Part shown: positions 33,129 to 42,717 of the stretch, piece after piece
Position numbering within the stretch: position 1 is the first letter of the stretch
Layout: each line of letters opens with the position of its first letter
Assembly: GCF_007421925.1 (NCBI RefSeq)
Contig: NZ_QMDX01000001.1
Span: 208,629 to 272,628 of the forward strand
From: Haloglomus irregulare
GTDB lineage: Archaea > Halobacteriota > Halobacteria > Halobacteriales > Haloarculaceae
Direction: 5' to 3'
DNA length: 64,000 bases
The notes under the pieces: model-generated
What the model was told of the DNA's origin: nothing
Seen by the model: the letters and a program-made list of their open reading frames with translations, nothing else
Database searches by the model: none
Translations under genes and position numbers: made by a program

Positions 33129-35614
33129 TCGTCACGGAGAAGGACAACGCCGCGCGCCGTATCGCGGACATCCTCAGCGATGGCTCCGCCGGGACCGACC
33201 GGCGCAACGGCGTCAACGTCTACCGATGGGACGGCGGCGGGACCGTCTGCGTCGGGCTGTCGGGCCACGTCGTCGGCGTCGACTTCCCGCCCGAGTACGA
33301 CGACTGGCGGGACGTCCAGCCGGTCGAACTCCTGGAGGCCGACATCGAGAAGCGGGCCACGCAGGAGAACATCGTCCGGACGCTCCAGTCGCTCGCCCGC
33401 GAGGCCGACCGCGCCGTCATCGCGACGGACTACGACCGCGAGGGGGAGCTCATCGGGAAGGAGGCCTACGAGCTCATCGAGGAAGCCGCGGCCATCCCGA
33501 TCGAGCGAGTGCGCTTTTCCTCCATCACCGAGCGGGAGGTGACGGAGGCGTTCGCGAACCCGGACGAGCTGGACTTCGACCTGGCGGCCGCCGGCGAGGC
33601 CCGGCAGATAATCGACCTGCTGTGGGGCGCGGCGCTGACGCGGTTCCTCTCGCTGTCGGCGGGCCAGCTCGGCGAGGACTTCATCTCCGTCGGCCGGGTC
33701 CAGAGCCCCACGCTCAAGCTCATCGTCGACCGCGAGCGCGAGATCCAGGCGTTCGACCCGGACGACTACTGGGAGCTGTTCACCACCCTCCGCGCCGACG
33801 GGGTCGACTTCGAGGGCCAGTACTTCTACGAGGACGAGGGCACGGAGAACGAGCGCGTCTGGAACGAGGCCGACGCCGACGACGCCCACGCCCGGCTCAC
33901 CTCGGCCGACCGCGCCACCGTCACGGGCGTCCGGCGGCGGACTCGGAGCGACGACCCGCCAGCGCCGTTCAACACGACGCAGTTCATCAGCGCGGCGAGC
34001 TCGCTGGGCTACGGCGCGGGCCGCGCGATGAGCATCGCCGAGGAGCTGTACACCGCGGGCTACATCACCTACCCCCGGACCGACAACACGGTCTACCCGG
34101 AGGACCTGAACCCCGAGGCGCTGCTGGCGACGCTGGCCGACACGGGCGCCTTCGGTGAGGACGCTGCCTCGCTGCTGGACGACGGCGAGGTCGAGCCCAC
34201 CCGCGGCGACACCGAGACGACCGACCACCCGCCCATCCACCCGACCGGGGAGGTCCCGGGAAGGGCCGACCTGGGCGACGACGAGTGGGCGGTGTACGAG
34301 CTCGTCGTCCGGCGGTTCCTCGCGACCTGCGCCGAGCCGGCCGAGTGGGAGTACCTCCGCGTCACCGCCGAGGCGAACGACTGCCAGCTGAAGGCCAACG
34401 GGAAGCGCCTGCTCGACCCCGGCTATCTGGCCGTCTACCCGTACGTCTCCTCGGACGAGACCCTCGTCCCGGACGTGGACGAGGGGTCGGAGCTCGCCCT
34501 GGCCGACACGCGGCTGGAGGCCAAACAGACCCAGCCCCCGCGCCGGCGCGGCCAGTCCCGGCTCATCGAGGAGCTAGAGGCCCGGGGGGTTGGCACGAAG
34601 TCGACGCGGCACAACACCATCGAGAAGCTGTACGATCGGGGCTACATCGAGAACGACCCACCGCGGCCGACACGGCTGGCGATGGCGGTCGTGGAGGCCG
34701 CGGAGGCGTTCGCCGAGCAGGTCGTCGACGAGGAGATGACCCGACAGCTGGAGCAGGACATGACCGCCATCGCGGACGGGGAGGCGACCCTGGACGACGT
34801 GACCGACGAGTCCCGGGCGATGCTCGGCCGGGTGTTCGACGAACTCCACGACTCCCGGGAGGCCGTCGGCGAGCAGCTCCGCGAGGCGCTGAAGGACGAC
34901 AAGCGGCTTGGACCCTGCCCCGAATGCGGCGAGACGCTCATCGTCCGGCGGTCGCGCCGGGGCTCGTACTTCGTCGGTTGCGAGGGGTTCCCCGAGTGCG
35001 AGAACACCTACCAGCTCCCCTCGAACGGGGAGCCGACGGTGATGACCGACTCCTGCGAGGAGCACGGCCTCCGCCACGTGAAGATGCTGGCCGGGCGGAG
35101 CACGTTCGTCCACGGCTGCCCCGTCTGCAAGGCCGAGGCGGCCGCGGCCCACGAGGACGAGGTCATCGGGGACTGCCCGGGGTGCGGGGAGGCACACGGC
35201 GGCGACCTCGCCGTCAAACAGCTCCAGAGCGGGAGCCGGCTGGTCGGCTGCACGCGCTACCCGGACTGTGACTACTCGCTGCCGCTCCCCCGGCGCGGGG
35301 ACATCGAGGTGCTCGAGGAGCGCTGCCCGGAGCACGACCTGCCCGACCTCGTCGTCCACGACGGCGACGACGACCCCTGGGAGCTGGGGTGTCCCATCTG
35401 CAACTACGAGGAGTTCCAAGAGCGCCGGGCCACCCGCGACCTAGACGACCTCGACGGCGTGGGCGAGAAGACGGCCGCGAAGCTGGCCGAGGCGGATATC
35501 GAGTCGCTGTCGGACCTGGAGGCGGCCGACCCGGAGGGCGTCGCGGACCGGGTATCCGGCGTCAGCGCCGACCGCGTCCGGGACTGGCAGGACCAGGTCG
35601 AGGGCGCGAGCTGA
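33119..35614 (+). CDS. topA: DNA topoisomerase I (type IA)
   Basis: 831 residues. Start GTG 33119 (MELIVTEKDNAARRIA) follows GAGGTGA by seven bases. TOPRIM domain: Glu in VTEKDNAARRIA and the acidic triad DYDREGE near residue 105. Active-site Tyr318 in ITYPRTDN. Large C-terminal region: four zinc-ribbon units (CPECGETL..., CPVCKAEA, CPGCGEAHG..., CPICNYEE) and a final helix-hairpin-helix (DLDGVGEKTAAKLAEADI) of about 60 residues. Relaxes negative supercoils by single-strand passage. Convergent with the Bat-type HTH gene that ends 15 bases beyond its stop. Confidence 0.95.
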   Translation: MELIVTEKDNAARRIADILSDGSAGTDRRNGVNVYRWDGGGTVCVGLSGHVVGVDFPPEYDDWRDVQPVELLEADIEKRATQENIVRTLQSLAREADRAVIATDYDREGELIGKEAYELIEEAAAIPIERVRFSSITEREVTEAFANPDELDFDLAAAGEARQIIDLLWGAALTRFLSLSAGQLGEDFISVGRVQSPTLKLIVDREREIQAFDPDDYWELFTTLRADGVDFEGQYFYEDEGTENERVWNEADADDAHARLTSADRATVTGVRRRTRSDDPPAPFNTTQFISAASSLGYGAGRAMSIAEELYTAGYITYPRTDNTVYPEDLNPEALLATLADTGAFGEDAASLLDDGEVEPTRGDTETTDHPPIHPTGEVPGRADLGDDEWAVYELVVRRFLATCAEPAEWEYLRVTAEANDCQLKANGKRLLDPGYLAVYPYVSSDETLVPDVDEGSELALADTRLEAKQTQPPRRRGQSRLIEELEARGVGTKSTRHNTIEKLYDRGYIENDPPRPTRLAMAVVEAAEAFAEQVVDEEMTRQLEQDMTAIADGEATLDDVTDESRAMLGRVFDELHDSREAVGEQLREALKDDKRLGPCPECGETLIVRRSRRGSYFVGCEGFPECENTYQLPSNGEPTVMTDSCEEHGLRHVKMLAGRSTFVHGCPVCKAEAAAAHEDEVIGDCPGCGEAHGGDLAVKQLQSGSRLVGCTRYPDCDYSLPLPRRGDIEVLEERCPEHDLPDLVVHDGDDDPWELGCPICNYEEFQERRATRDLDDLDGVGEKTAAKLAEADIESLSDLEAADPEGVADRVSGVSADRVRDWQDQVEGAS

Positions 35615-35629
35615 GGCGCCGGCGATACC

Positions 35630-36265
35630 TCAGACGAGCTGTTCGACCAGCCGCCGGTACCCCCGTCGCAGGCGCTCGGAGACCGCCTGGTTCGAGATGT
35701 CGAGCTCCTCGGCCAGCCCGGAGGTGGTCGTCCCCCGCGGGATGTCGAAGTAGCCCATGTCGTAGGCGAGGACGAGGGTCTCGCGCTGCTCGTCGGTCAG
35801 TCCGAGGTCGGTCCCGGTCGGGCTGCCGGCGTCGTACAGCCGCTTCAGCTGGAAGTCGACGCCGTTCTCCTCGAGGAACCCCCGATATTCGGTGAGCGCC
35901 GCGCGGTCGGGGAACCGGATGCGGCCGTGCCACCAGTCGTCGGTGTAGTGGGCCTCCAGCCGCTCGGCGCCCAGCTCCACCCACCGGTTGTAGAGCACGA
36001 CGTCGGTCTCGTCGCTCACCGCGATGCGGTAGAGTCGCTTTCCGCCGGCCGTGTCCAGAACGGAGAGGTCCTCGACCGTCGGGTCGCCGGCGACCGCCCG
36101 CTCGAACGCCTCGAGCGGGCCGCTCCCCCACGCGAACAGCACCGGCCGGTACGGGTCGGTGGCGAACGACCGCTCCAGCTCCAGCTCCACCGCCGGGACG
36201 GCCTCGAACGTCGGGGCCAGCGCGAGCCGGTCCGACGAGAGCCGGTACTCCGCGATGACGCTCAT
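35630..36265 (-). CDS. Bat-type helix-turn-helix regulator (HTH_10)
   Basis: 211 residues. N-terminal bacterio-opsin-activator-like sensor part (about 1-150) and C-terminal HTH_10: LTDEQRETLVLAYDMGYFDIPRGTTTSGLAEELDISNQAVSERLRRGYRRL, about 155-205, shown here only by its ends DEQRETLVLAYDMGYF and ELDISNQAVSERLRRG. Haloarchaeal regulators of this type respond to light, oxygen or metabolites. A purine-rich GGGGGAGG ribosome site precedes the ATG and a TATA-like GGGTTTAGGTC lies about 60 bases upstream, so this mRNA carries a leader. Target unknown. Confidence 0.88.
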   Translation of the reverse strand: MSVIAEYRLSSDRLALAPTFEAVPAVELELERSFATDPYRPVLFAWGSGPLEAFERAVAGDPTVEDLSVLDTAGGKRLYRIAVSDETDVVLYNRWVELGAERLEAHYTDDWWHGRIRFPDRAALTEYRGFLEENGVDFQLKRLYDAGSPTGTDLGLTDEQRETLVLAYDMGYFDIPRGTTTSGLAEELDISNQAVSERLRRGYRRLVEQLV

Positions 36266-36369
36266 ACCGCTCCCCTCCCCCTCTCGAATCGCCGCATACC
36301 CAATCTACTCGACACGACCTAAACCCCTGTCGATGGGGCCGGACGTCGTCCCCCGTGGCCCGCGTCGTC

Positions 36370-37089
36370 TCAGTGGCTGGCCGTTCGGGCGTCCCGGGCA
36401 CCCTGGACCGTCTTCCGGACGGCTTCGACCCCCTCGTCGTGGACCAGGTCGCCGACGATGACGGTGTCGGCGTGGGCCGCCATCCGGTTGGCCGAGTCGT
36501 AGTCGTGGATGCCGCCGCCGTAGAACAGGGTGGCCTCGTCGAGCGCCTCGTGGGCGGCACCGACCCTGTCGACGTCGCCGAGGGTCCCCGAGTACTCGAC
36601 GTAGACGATCTCCTGGCCGAACAGCTGCTCGGCCGCGGTGGCGTAGGCCGCGACCTCGTCCGGGTCGAGGTCGCAGTCCGCCCCGGTGTACTCCGCGACC
36701 GACGAGTCCGGATTGAGCACGATGTACGCCTCCGTGTGGGTCCGGTCCCAGTCGATGTCGGGGTCCATCCGGACCCACTCCTTGTGGGCGCCAGTCACCC
36801 AGGCGATGTCCCCGGCGTTGAAGACGATGGGGATGAGATAGCCGTCCAGCCCCTCGTCGTGGACGACCGTCCCGGAGTGGGAGGGCTCGATGTACACCGG
36901 AACGTCATGGGCCACACAGGCCTCGACGACCCGCTCCATCTTCGCCTCGGTCATCCCGGTGGTGCCACCGATCTCGATGGCATCCGTCCCGGTTTCGCAG
37001 ACGTCACCGAACGTCTCGCCGTCGACCAGCGCCTTGTCCGGGTCGATCTTGGTGATGTGGGTCCAGTCGGTCCACGGTGCACCGCTCAT
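36370..37089 (-). CDS. Geranylgeranylglyceryl phosphate synthase
   Basis: 239 residues of the GGGPS/PcrB family: [18 protein letters not shown] at the N-terminus, [32 protein letters not shown], and the C-terminal [21 protein letters not shown] with [15 protein letters not shown]. It joins geranylgeranyl diphosphate to glycerol-1-phosphate, the first committed step of archaeal membrane lipids, using the product of the idsA enzyme at 15.2 kb. TATA box GTTTAGTC 27 bases upstream. The enzyme is usually annotated as a heptaprenylglyceryl/geranylgeranylglyceryl phosphate synthase. Confidence 0.93.
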   Translation of the reverse strand: MSGAPWTDWTHITKIDPDKALVDGETFGDVCETGTDAIEIGGTTGMTEAKMERVVEACVAHDVPVYIEPSHSGTVVHDEGLDGYLIPIVFNAGDIAWVTGAHKEWVRMDPDIDWDRTHTEAYIVLNPDSSVAEYTGADCDLDPDEVAAYATAAEQLFGQEIVYVEYSGTLGDVDRVGAAHEALDEATLFYGGGIHDYDSANRMAAHADTVIVGDLVHDEGVEAVRKTVQGARDARTASH

Positions 37090-37111
37090 GTCCCGGGCGA
37101 TGCTACGCCGG

Positions 37112-37119
37112 GACTAAAC
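37112..37119 (-). promoter_or_regulatory. TATA box of the GGGP synthase gene
   Basis: Minus-strand GTTTAGTC centred about 27 bases before the ATG at 37089, implying a leaderless message. Confidence 0.6.
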
Positions 37120-37500
37120 CGTGTCGGAAGGGCCAGGGGGCGTGGTCTCCGGTGGACCAGAACACGGGCGGACCGTCGCCCTCTCACCACCGATAGCCCG
37201 CGGTCGACCCGTCTCCCGACACGGACGGCGAACGGGCGACACCACGGGAGCGTACGCGCCCCCACCTGCGACGGGTCGGTCGCGCCGGCTGTCGGGACAC
37301 GTGCTCGCGGGTCCCGGACTCGTAGTCGGACTGCCGGGCGACGGGCGGCCCGGATAACCCGGAAACCGGGCGGATATCCGTCGAAACGGACGAAATATCG
37401 CGTTGTGGACCGGGGTCGCGGAGGAGACCGCGGAGTACGGGCCGTGGACGTGGCCACACGGTAGCGACACGTTTTCGGCCCCGGTACGAGAACCAGGGGT
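37120..37500. other. Intergenic region upstream of aspS with small hairpins, no gene called
   Basis: About 380 bases without a credible coding frame. Two small stems stand out: CCCGG/CCGGG with loop AAA at 37358-37370, and TCCGT/ACGGA with loop CGAA at 37377-37390. The rest is GC-rich; frames are Arg/Pro-rich. I see no tRNA or RNase P motif. aspS's own promoter is not clear: only CACGTTTTCGG (37468-37478) lies near the expected place. Confidence 0.4.
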
Positions 37501-38805
37501 ATGGAGGACAGAACGTACACCGCGGACGCCGAGCCGGGCGACCACGCGACGGTCGCCGGCTGGGCCCACGAGATCCGCGACCTCGGCGGCATCGCCTTCC
37601 TCATCGTCCGGGACACGACCGGCAAGATCCAGGTCAAGTTCGAGAAAGAGGAGATGGACGACGCCCTCGTCGAGACCGGCACCGAGGTCACCCGTGAGTC
37701 CGTCGTGCAGGTCACCGGCGCCGTCGAGGACGAGGAGCGCGCCCCGACCGGCGTGGAGATCGTCCCGGAGTCCGTCGAGGTCGTCGCGCCCGCCGAGCCC
37801 GAGCTGCCGCTGGACCCCTCGGGCAAGGTCGAGGCGGAGCTGTCGACCCGGCTGGACAACCGGACCCTCGACGTCCGCCGCGAGGAGGCCCAGGCCGTCT
37901 TCGCGATCCGCGCCGAGGTCCTGCGCGCGGTGCGGGACTACTTCCGCTCGGTCGGCTGCACGGAGATCAACACGCCGAAGATCGTCGCCACGGGGACCGA
38001 GGGCGGGACGGAGCTGTTCCCGGTCACCTACTTCGGGCGCGAGGCGTTCATGAACCAGAGCCCGCAGCTGTTCAAGCAGCTGATGGTCGGCTCCGGGCTG
38101 GAGCGCGTCTTCGAGGTCGGCCCCATCTTCCGCGCCGAGGAGCACAACACGCCCCGGCACCTGAACGAGGCGACGATGATCGACTTCGAGTCGGCGTTCA
38201 TCGACCACCACGAGGCGATGGACGTCTGCGAGGGCACCCTGCTGGCCGCGTACGAGGCCGTCGCCGAGAACTGCCGGGACGAACTGGAGACCCTGGACAT
38301 GGTCGAGGCGTTCGACGTGCCCGACGAGGGGTTCCCGCGGCTCACCTACGAGGAGGCCATCGAGCGCATCAACGCGACCGGCGAGCTGGACGAACACCTC
38401 GCCTGGGGCGACGACCTCCCCACCGAGGGGGAGAAGGCCCTCGGCGACGAGGTCGGGGGTCACTACTTCATCACGGACTGGCCCGCGGAGATCAAGCCGT
38501 TCTACATCCAGGACTACGACGACCGGCCGGAGCACTCGAAGGGGTTCGACCTGATGCACCCGCAGATGGAACTCGTCTCCGGCGGGCAGCGTGAGCACCG
38601 CTACGAGGAGCTCGTCGCGGGCTTCGAGCAGCAGGGGCTCGACCCCGACCAGTTCGAGTACTACACGAAGATGTTCAAGTACGGCATGCCGCCCCACGCC
38701 GGCTGGGCGTACGGCGTCGAGCGGCTCGTGATGACGATGCTCGGTCTCGCCAACATCCGCGAGGCGGTGCTGTTCCCGCGAGATCGCCAGCGACTGAGCC
38801 CGTAG
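37501..38805 (+). CDS. aspS: Aspartyl-tRNA synthetase
   Basis: 434 residues, the archaeal type. N-terminal OB anticodon-binding domain ([21 protein letters not shown], about 18-38), then the class II core: motif 1 region [24 protein letters not shown], motif 2 [19 protein letters not shown], motif 3 [16 protein letters not shown]. Charges tRNA-Asp; in archaea lacking AsnRS it may also serve tRNA-Asn (not decidable here). Odd point: the last codons RQRLSP-stop reappear 71 bases downstream (see repeat). Confidence 0.95.
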   Translation: MEDRTYTADAEPGDHATVAGWAHEIRDLGGIAFLIVRDTTGKIQVKFEKEEMDDALVETGTEVTRESVVQVTGAVEDEERAPTGVEIVPESVEVVAPAEPELPLDPSGKVEAELSTRLDNRTLDVRREEAQAVFAIRAEVLRAVRDYFRSVGCTEINTPKIVATGTEGGTELFPVTYFGREAFMNQSPQLFKQLMVGSGLERVFEVGPIFRAEEHNTPRHLNEATMIDFESAFIDHHEAMDVCEGTLLAAYEAVAENCRDELETLDMVEAFDVPDEGFPRLTYEEAIERINATGELDEHLAWGDDLPTEGEKALGDEVGGHYFITDWPAEIKPFYIQDYDDRPEHSKGFDLMHPQMELVSGGQREHRYEELVAGFEQQGLDPDQFEYYTKMFKYGMPPHAGWAYGVERLVMTMLGLANIREAVLFPRDRQRLSP

Positions 38806-38881
38806 GGCGAAGTCTCTGGGAGCCAGCGAGACGAGCGAAGCGAGTCTCGCCGGACCGCCAGCGGTTGAGCCCGTAGGGCGA
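38785..38881 (+). repeat. Duplicated tail of aspS with intervening hairpin
   Basis: A 26-base segment ending aspS (38785-38810) is repeated with two mismatches at 38856-38881; the start-to-start distance is 71 bases. The second copy can encode the same six final residues RQRLSP and stop in its own frame. Between them lies a stem GCGAGAC (38826-38832) with GTCTCGC (38844-38850). This looks like a tandem duplication or recombination between short repeats. Confidence 0.7.
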
Positions 38882-38972
38882 AACCCTGCCGGCGACCGAA
38901 CCCGAGCGAACGCGACCCCCTCTCTCGCCGCTGGGTCGGGACACTTACGCCGTCCCCCGCGCGAATCGTGGT

Positions 38973-40268
38973 ATGCTGATTCGAAACGCCACGCTCGCGG
39001 ACGGACGGGTCCGCGACGTCCGCGTGGCGGGCGAGCGCATCGCCGCCGTCGAGGAGGAACTCACCGCGGAGGCCGGCGAGGACGTCATCGTCGCCACCGG
39101 GAAGCGGCTCCTCCCGGGGATGATCGACACCCACGTCCACTTCCGCCAGCCCGGCTTCGGCCACAAGGAGGACTGGACCAGCGGGTCGAAGGCCGCGGCG
39201 GCGGGCGGCGTGACCACCGTCGTCGACCAGCCCAACACCGACCCGCCGACGACGACCGGCGATGCGGTCGACGGGAAGGCGGCGTTCGCCCGCGCCTCGG
39301 CAGTCGACTACGGGCTGAACGGCGGCGTCACGCCCGACTGGGACCCGGACTCGCTGTTCGACCGGCCGCTGTTCGCGCTCGGCGAGGTATTCCTGGCCGA
39401 TTCGACCGGCGACATGGGCATCGACGCCGACCTGTTCGACGACGCCGTCGCGCGGGCCGCCGCGGCGGACGTGCCCGTCACCGTCCACGCCGAGGACGCC
39501 GACCTGTTCTCCGAGGACGCGCTGAGTCGGTCCGATGACGACGCCGACGCGTGGAGCGCCTACCGGACCCCGGCGGCCGAGCGCGCCGCCGTCGAGCGTG
39601 CGGGCGAGGTCGCGGCCGACCACGACACGGCCGTCCACATCGCCCACACCTCCACGCCGGAGGGTGTCGACGCCGCGGCGGACGCGGGGCTGACCTGCGA
39701 GGTGACGCCCCACCACCTGTTCCTGTCGCGCGATGACCTCGACGAACTGCGCACGTTCGGCCGGATGAACCCCCCGCTCCGGGACGAGGACCGCCGTGAG
39801 GCGCTGTTCGAGCGGCTCGCGGACGGGACCATCGACATCGTGGCGACCGACCACGCCCCCCACAGGCGCGAGGAGAAGACGGTCGGCATCTGGGACGCCC
39901 CCTCGGGCGTGCCGGGCGTCGAGACGGCACTGCCGCTACTGCTCGTCGCCGCCGCCGACGGCCGGCTCTCCTACGAGCGGGTGCGGGACGTGACCGCGGC
40001 GAACCCCGCCGCGCTGTTCGACCTCCCGTCGAAGGGCCGCATCGAACCGGGACGGGACGCGGACCTCGTGCTCGTCGACCCGTCGGAGCGCCGGCACATC
40101 CGCGGGCTGGACCTGCACTCGAAATGCGGCTGGACGCCGTTCGAGGGGCGTGAGGGGGTCTTCCCCGAGTGGACGATGCTCCGCGGAGGGGTCGTCTACC
40201 ACGGGGCCGCGGACGCGTTCGCCGAGACCCGTGGCCGGAACGTCCGCGCGCCCGAGGACGCGGCCTGA
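38973..40268 (+). CDS. pyrC: Dihydroorotase
   Basis: 431 residues, amidohydrolase fold: metal-binding DTHVHFRQPGFGHKEDW near residues 51-67, later SVTVHAED region, then THTSTPEG-like HIAHTSTPEGVD and ATDHAPHRREEK with the final Asp. Class I dihydroorotase of pyrimidine synthesis. A TATA-like CACTTACG about 28 bases before ATG 38973. It follows aspS after the duplicated tail. Confidence 0.92.
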   Translation: MLIRNATLADGRVRDVRVAGERIAAVEEELTAEAGEDVIVATGKRLLPGMIDTHVHFRQPGFGHKEDWTSGSKAAAAGGVTTVVDQPNTDPPTTTGDAVDGKAAFARASAVDYGLNGGVTPDWDPDSLFDRPLFALGEVFLADSTGDMGIDADLFDDAVARAAAADVPVTVHAEDADLFSEDALSRSDDDADAWSAYRTPAAERAAVERAGEVAADHDTAVHIAHTSTPEGVDAAADAGLTCEVTPHHLFLSRDDLDELRTFGRMNPPLRDEDRREALFERLADGTIDIVATDHAPHRREEKTVGIWDAPSGVPGVETALPLLLVAAADGRLSYERVRDVTAANPAALFDLPSKGRIEPGRDADLVLVDPSERRHIRGLDLHSKCGWTPFEGREGVFPEWTMLRGGVVYHGAADAFAETRGRNVRAPEDAA

Positions 40269-40347
40269 GCCGCGGGTCGGCCCCGTCTATCTCCCCGTGC
40301 GACCGGGCGCCGAGGGGGTTTTCACGGTCCCGCCCCCCGGTCGGCAC

Positions 40348-40893
40348 ATGACCGACGACTCCACGGGTGGGCCGGCCGAGGGAGCGAGCGGGTCCGAGGG
40401 CCCCGAGCCGGTCCCCGACGCTGCGACGGGGAACCACTGGAAGCAGCTCGTACTCGAGATGGAGGAGATGGCCGACAGGCACCGGAGCGCCGGCTGGGCA
40501 ACGACGGTGCTCCACCCGACGGCCAGCGGTATCGTCGACGACCCCGAGCCCGGCATCGGCGTCGTGGTCTCCCGGGAGGCGTTCGACGCGCTCGACACGA
40601 CGGTCAGCACCCGGACGGTCGAGGAGTACGAGGTGCTTCGGGCGGACCTGCCCGGCGAGATCCAGATCCTGACGGTACTCTACACGGAGGACGCCGAGAC
40701 GGCCGTCTTCCTCCCCGCCGCCGTCGACGCCGACCGGCTGGCCGACCTCCGGCCGCGGGTCGGGACGCGGCTGTACACCCATGTCACGCCCCCGGAGGAG
40801 GACGCGACCATCTCGTTCACGCACGACGACCCGGCGCTGTTCTTCCCCGGGGGCGACGCCGAGTCGGACGAGCCGGGCGTCGACGCGCCGTAG
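40348..40893 (+). CDS. Conserved haloarchaeal protein, 181 residues
   Basis: Short polar N-terminus, then NHWKQLVLEMEEMADRHRSAGWATTVLHP, a helix with several Met/Glu, and a beta-rich part ending FTHDDPALFFPGG. I recall similar proteins in haloarchaea as DUF7529-like, but I am not certain. Soluble and acidic. A GGGTTTTCAC element lies about 27 bases before the ATG and may be a TATA box. Convergent with the second PiT gene. Confidence 0.65.
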   Translation: MTDDSTGGPAEGASGSEGPEPVPDAATGNHWKQLVLEMEEMADRHRSAGWATTVLHPTASGIVDDPEPGIGVVVSREAFDALDTTVSTRTVEEYEVLRADLPGEIQILTVLYTEDAETAVFLPAAVDADRLADLRPRVGTRLYTHVTPPEEDATISFTHDDPALFFPGGDAESDEPGVDAP

Positions 40894-40930
40894 CGGGCAC
40901 CGGCAGGCGACCCCGGACCGCGCCAGCGGT

Positions 40931-42118
40931 CTACAGTACCGCGTCCACGGCCACGAAGGCACCGTAGCTCAGGGCGAACGCCAGCGCCAGCGACCCGGCC
41001 CACGCGAGCGCCGTCTTCAACATCTTCCCGCGGCTGACCCCGGCCCCGCCGGCGGCGTAGCCCGAGCCGATGATGGCCGAGACGATGATCTCGTTGAACG
41101 AGACGGGGACGCCGAGGAAGACGGCGGTCTGCGCGATGGCGAAGGAGGGGATGAGGGCGGCGATGGAGCGGCGGGGGCCGAGCGAGGAGTAGTCCTGTGC
41201 GAGCGCCTTGATCATCCGGGGGGCGCCGGTCCAGGAGCCCAGCAGCAGGCCGAAGCCGCCGCCGAACAGCAGTCCCGTGAGCGGGAGGGCCAGCGACGCA
41301 TCGGACAGCAGCGGGAGTAGCGGGCCGAGCGCGAGGCCGACCTGCGAGCCGCCGGCGGAGAAGGCGACGAGGCCCCCGAGTACGAGCAGGAAGTGGCGCT
41401 GGCCGGCCGCCTCATCGCGCGCGATGTCCTGGGCGAGCGCGAACGCGACGACGGCCGCGAAGGCGAGCGAGACGGCGACCCGGAGCGGGAGGGCGGGCCC
41501 CGGCAGCGCGGCGGCGACCGTCGCGGCGGCCGAGGCGGCCTCGCCGGCCGGCCCCAGCAGGACGAACTCCACGTTCGCGAGGATGAGGCCGACGACGGCC
41601 GCCAGCAGCGGCACCGCGAGTCGCTCGGGGACCCGGTCGTCACGGAGCGTGACCGCGGTCCCGAAGGCGATGCCGCCGCCGACGAACGGGACGAGCACCC
41701 ACAGCGTCGCGATCTCCTGGTACTTGGCCCACGCGGGGTCGCCGCCCATGGCGAGTCCGGCGCCGACGACCGCGCCGGTGACGGTGAAGGCCGTCGCGAT
41801 GGGGTAGCCGGCGAAGACGCCGACAGCGACGAGCGTGGCGGCGACGATGAGCCCGACTGTCGCGGCGACCGGCGAGAGCGTGACCCCGACGACGAGTTCG
41901 CGCCCGACCGCCTCCGTCACGTTCGCGCCCTGCAGGACCGCCCCCAGCAGGCCGAGGATGCCGACGATGAACCCCGCACGCATCACGCTGATCGCGTTGG
42001 CGCCGACGGCGGGCGCGAACGGTGTCGACCCCGAGGAGCCCGCGCCGATGGACCAGGCCATGAACAGGCTCGCGAGGCTCGCGATGACGAGCGTCGCGAG
42101 CGTCGCGGTGGCGACCAT
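40931..42118 (-). CDS. PiT family phosphate permease (second copy)
   Basis: 395 residues, about ten membrane segments. N-terminal PiT repeat: WSIGAGSSGSTPFAPAVGANAIS; second: AFSAGGSQVGLALGPLLPLLS, more diverged from the usual N-rich motif than the paralogue at 29.2 kb. It may import phosphate or another anion; the missing Asn in the second signature leaves substrate open. Divergent from ribH. Minus-strand TATA CCTTTAAC about 33 bases before the ATG. Confidence 0.8.
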   Translation of the reverse strand: MVATATLATLVIASLASLFMAWSIGAGSSGSTPFAPAVGANAISVMRAGFIVGILGLLGAVLQGANVTEAVGRELVVGVTLSPVAATVGLIVAATLVAVGVFAGYPIATAFTVTGAVVGAGLAMGGDPAWAKYQEIATLWVLVPFVGGGIAFGTAVTLRDDRVPERLAVPLLAAVVGLILANVEFVLLGPAGEAASAAATVAAALPGPALPLRVAVSLAFAAVVAFALAQDIARDEAAGQRHFLLVLGGLVAFSAGGSQVGLALGPLLPLLSDASLALPLTGLLFGGGFGLLLGSWTGAPRMIKALAQDYSSLGPRRSIAALIPSFAIAQTAVFLGVPVSFNEIIVSAIIGSGYAAGGAGVSRGKMLKTALAWAGSLALAFALSYGAFVAVDAVL

Positions 42119-42255
42119 TGGTTCCGGGAGCCTACCGGGTCCCCCCGGTTAAAGGGACCAGTTCCGGCATAGCCACCGGCACCGCGGCGGTCGGCGGCGC
42201 CGCGGGGCCCGTTTGAAACGGCAGTTCTTTGGGACCGCTGTGTCTCCGCTAGGCC

Positions 42256-42717
42256 ATGGTAGCACTCGGACTGGTGGTCGCTCAGTTCAACAAGGAGCGA
42301 CCGATCACACAGGAGATGGCCGAGGCGGCTCGGGAGACCGCCGCCCGGCGCGACGCCGACGTCGTCGCCGAGGTACCGGTGCCGGGGTCGTACGACGCGC
42401 CGCTGGCCGCCGACCGCCTGGCGCGACACGACGGTATCGACGCGGTCGCGGTGGTTGGAGCCATCGTCACCGGGGACACGGACCACGACGAGGTCATCGG
42501 CCACGCCATCGCGCCGAAGCTGTCGGACGTGGCGCTCGACCGGGATACGCCCGTCACGCTCGGCGTGACGGGCCCGGGCCAGAGCGCCGCCGAGGCCGAC
42601 GAGCGCGTCCACGTCGGGGCCGACGCCGTCGACGCCGCGCTCGACCTCGCGGGCGACCTCCCCGACCCCGGCACCGACCTCGATGCATACGACGCCGACA
42701 CGGGGGTGGAGGCATGA
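42256..42717 (+). CDS. ribH: 6,7-dimethyl-8-ribityllumazine synthase
   Basis: 153 residues of archaeal lumazine synthase: MVALGLVVAQFNKERPITQEM, then VPVPGSYDAPLAADRL, AVAVVGAIVTGDTDHDEVIGHAIA and PVTLGVTGPGQSAAEADERV. Condenses ribitylaminouracil with 3,4-dihydroxybutanone phosphate in flavin synthesis. Its TGA overlaps the ATG of the aminotransferase gene (42714-42717), so the two are translated together. Other flavin genes in this window are arfC and ribL. Confidence 0.92.
   Translation: MVALGLVVAQFNKERPITQEMAEAARETAARRDADVVAEVPVPGSYDAPLAADRLARHDGIDAVAVVGAIVTGDTDHDEVIGHAIAPKLSDVALDRDTPVTLGVTGPGQSAAEADERVHVGADAVDAALDLAGDLPDPGTDLDAYDADTGVEA

Noticed and set aside
37120-37500. RNase P or SRP RNA upstream of aspS
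   Set aside because: None of the conserved motifs of either RNA could be found; only two short stems.
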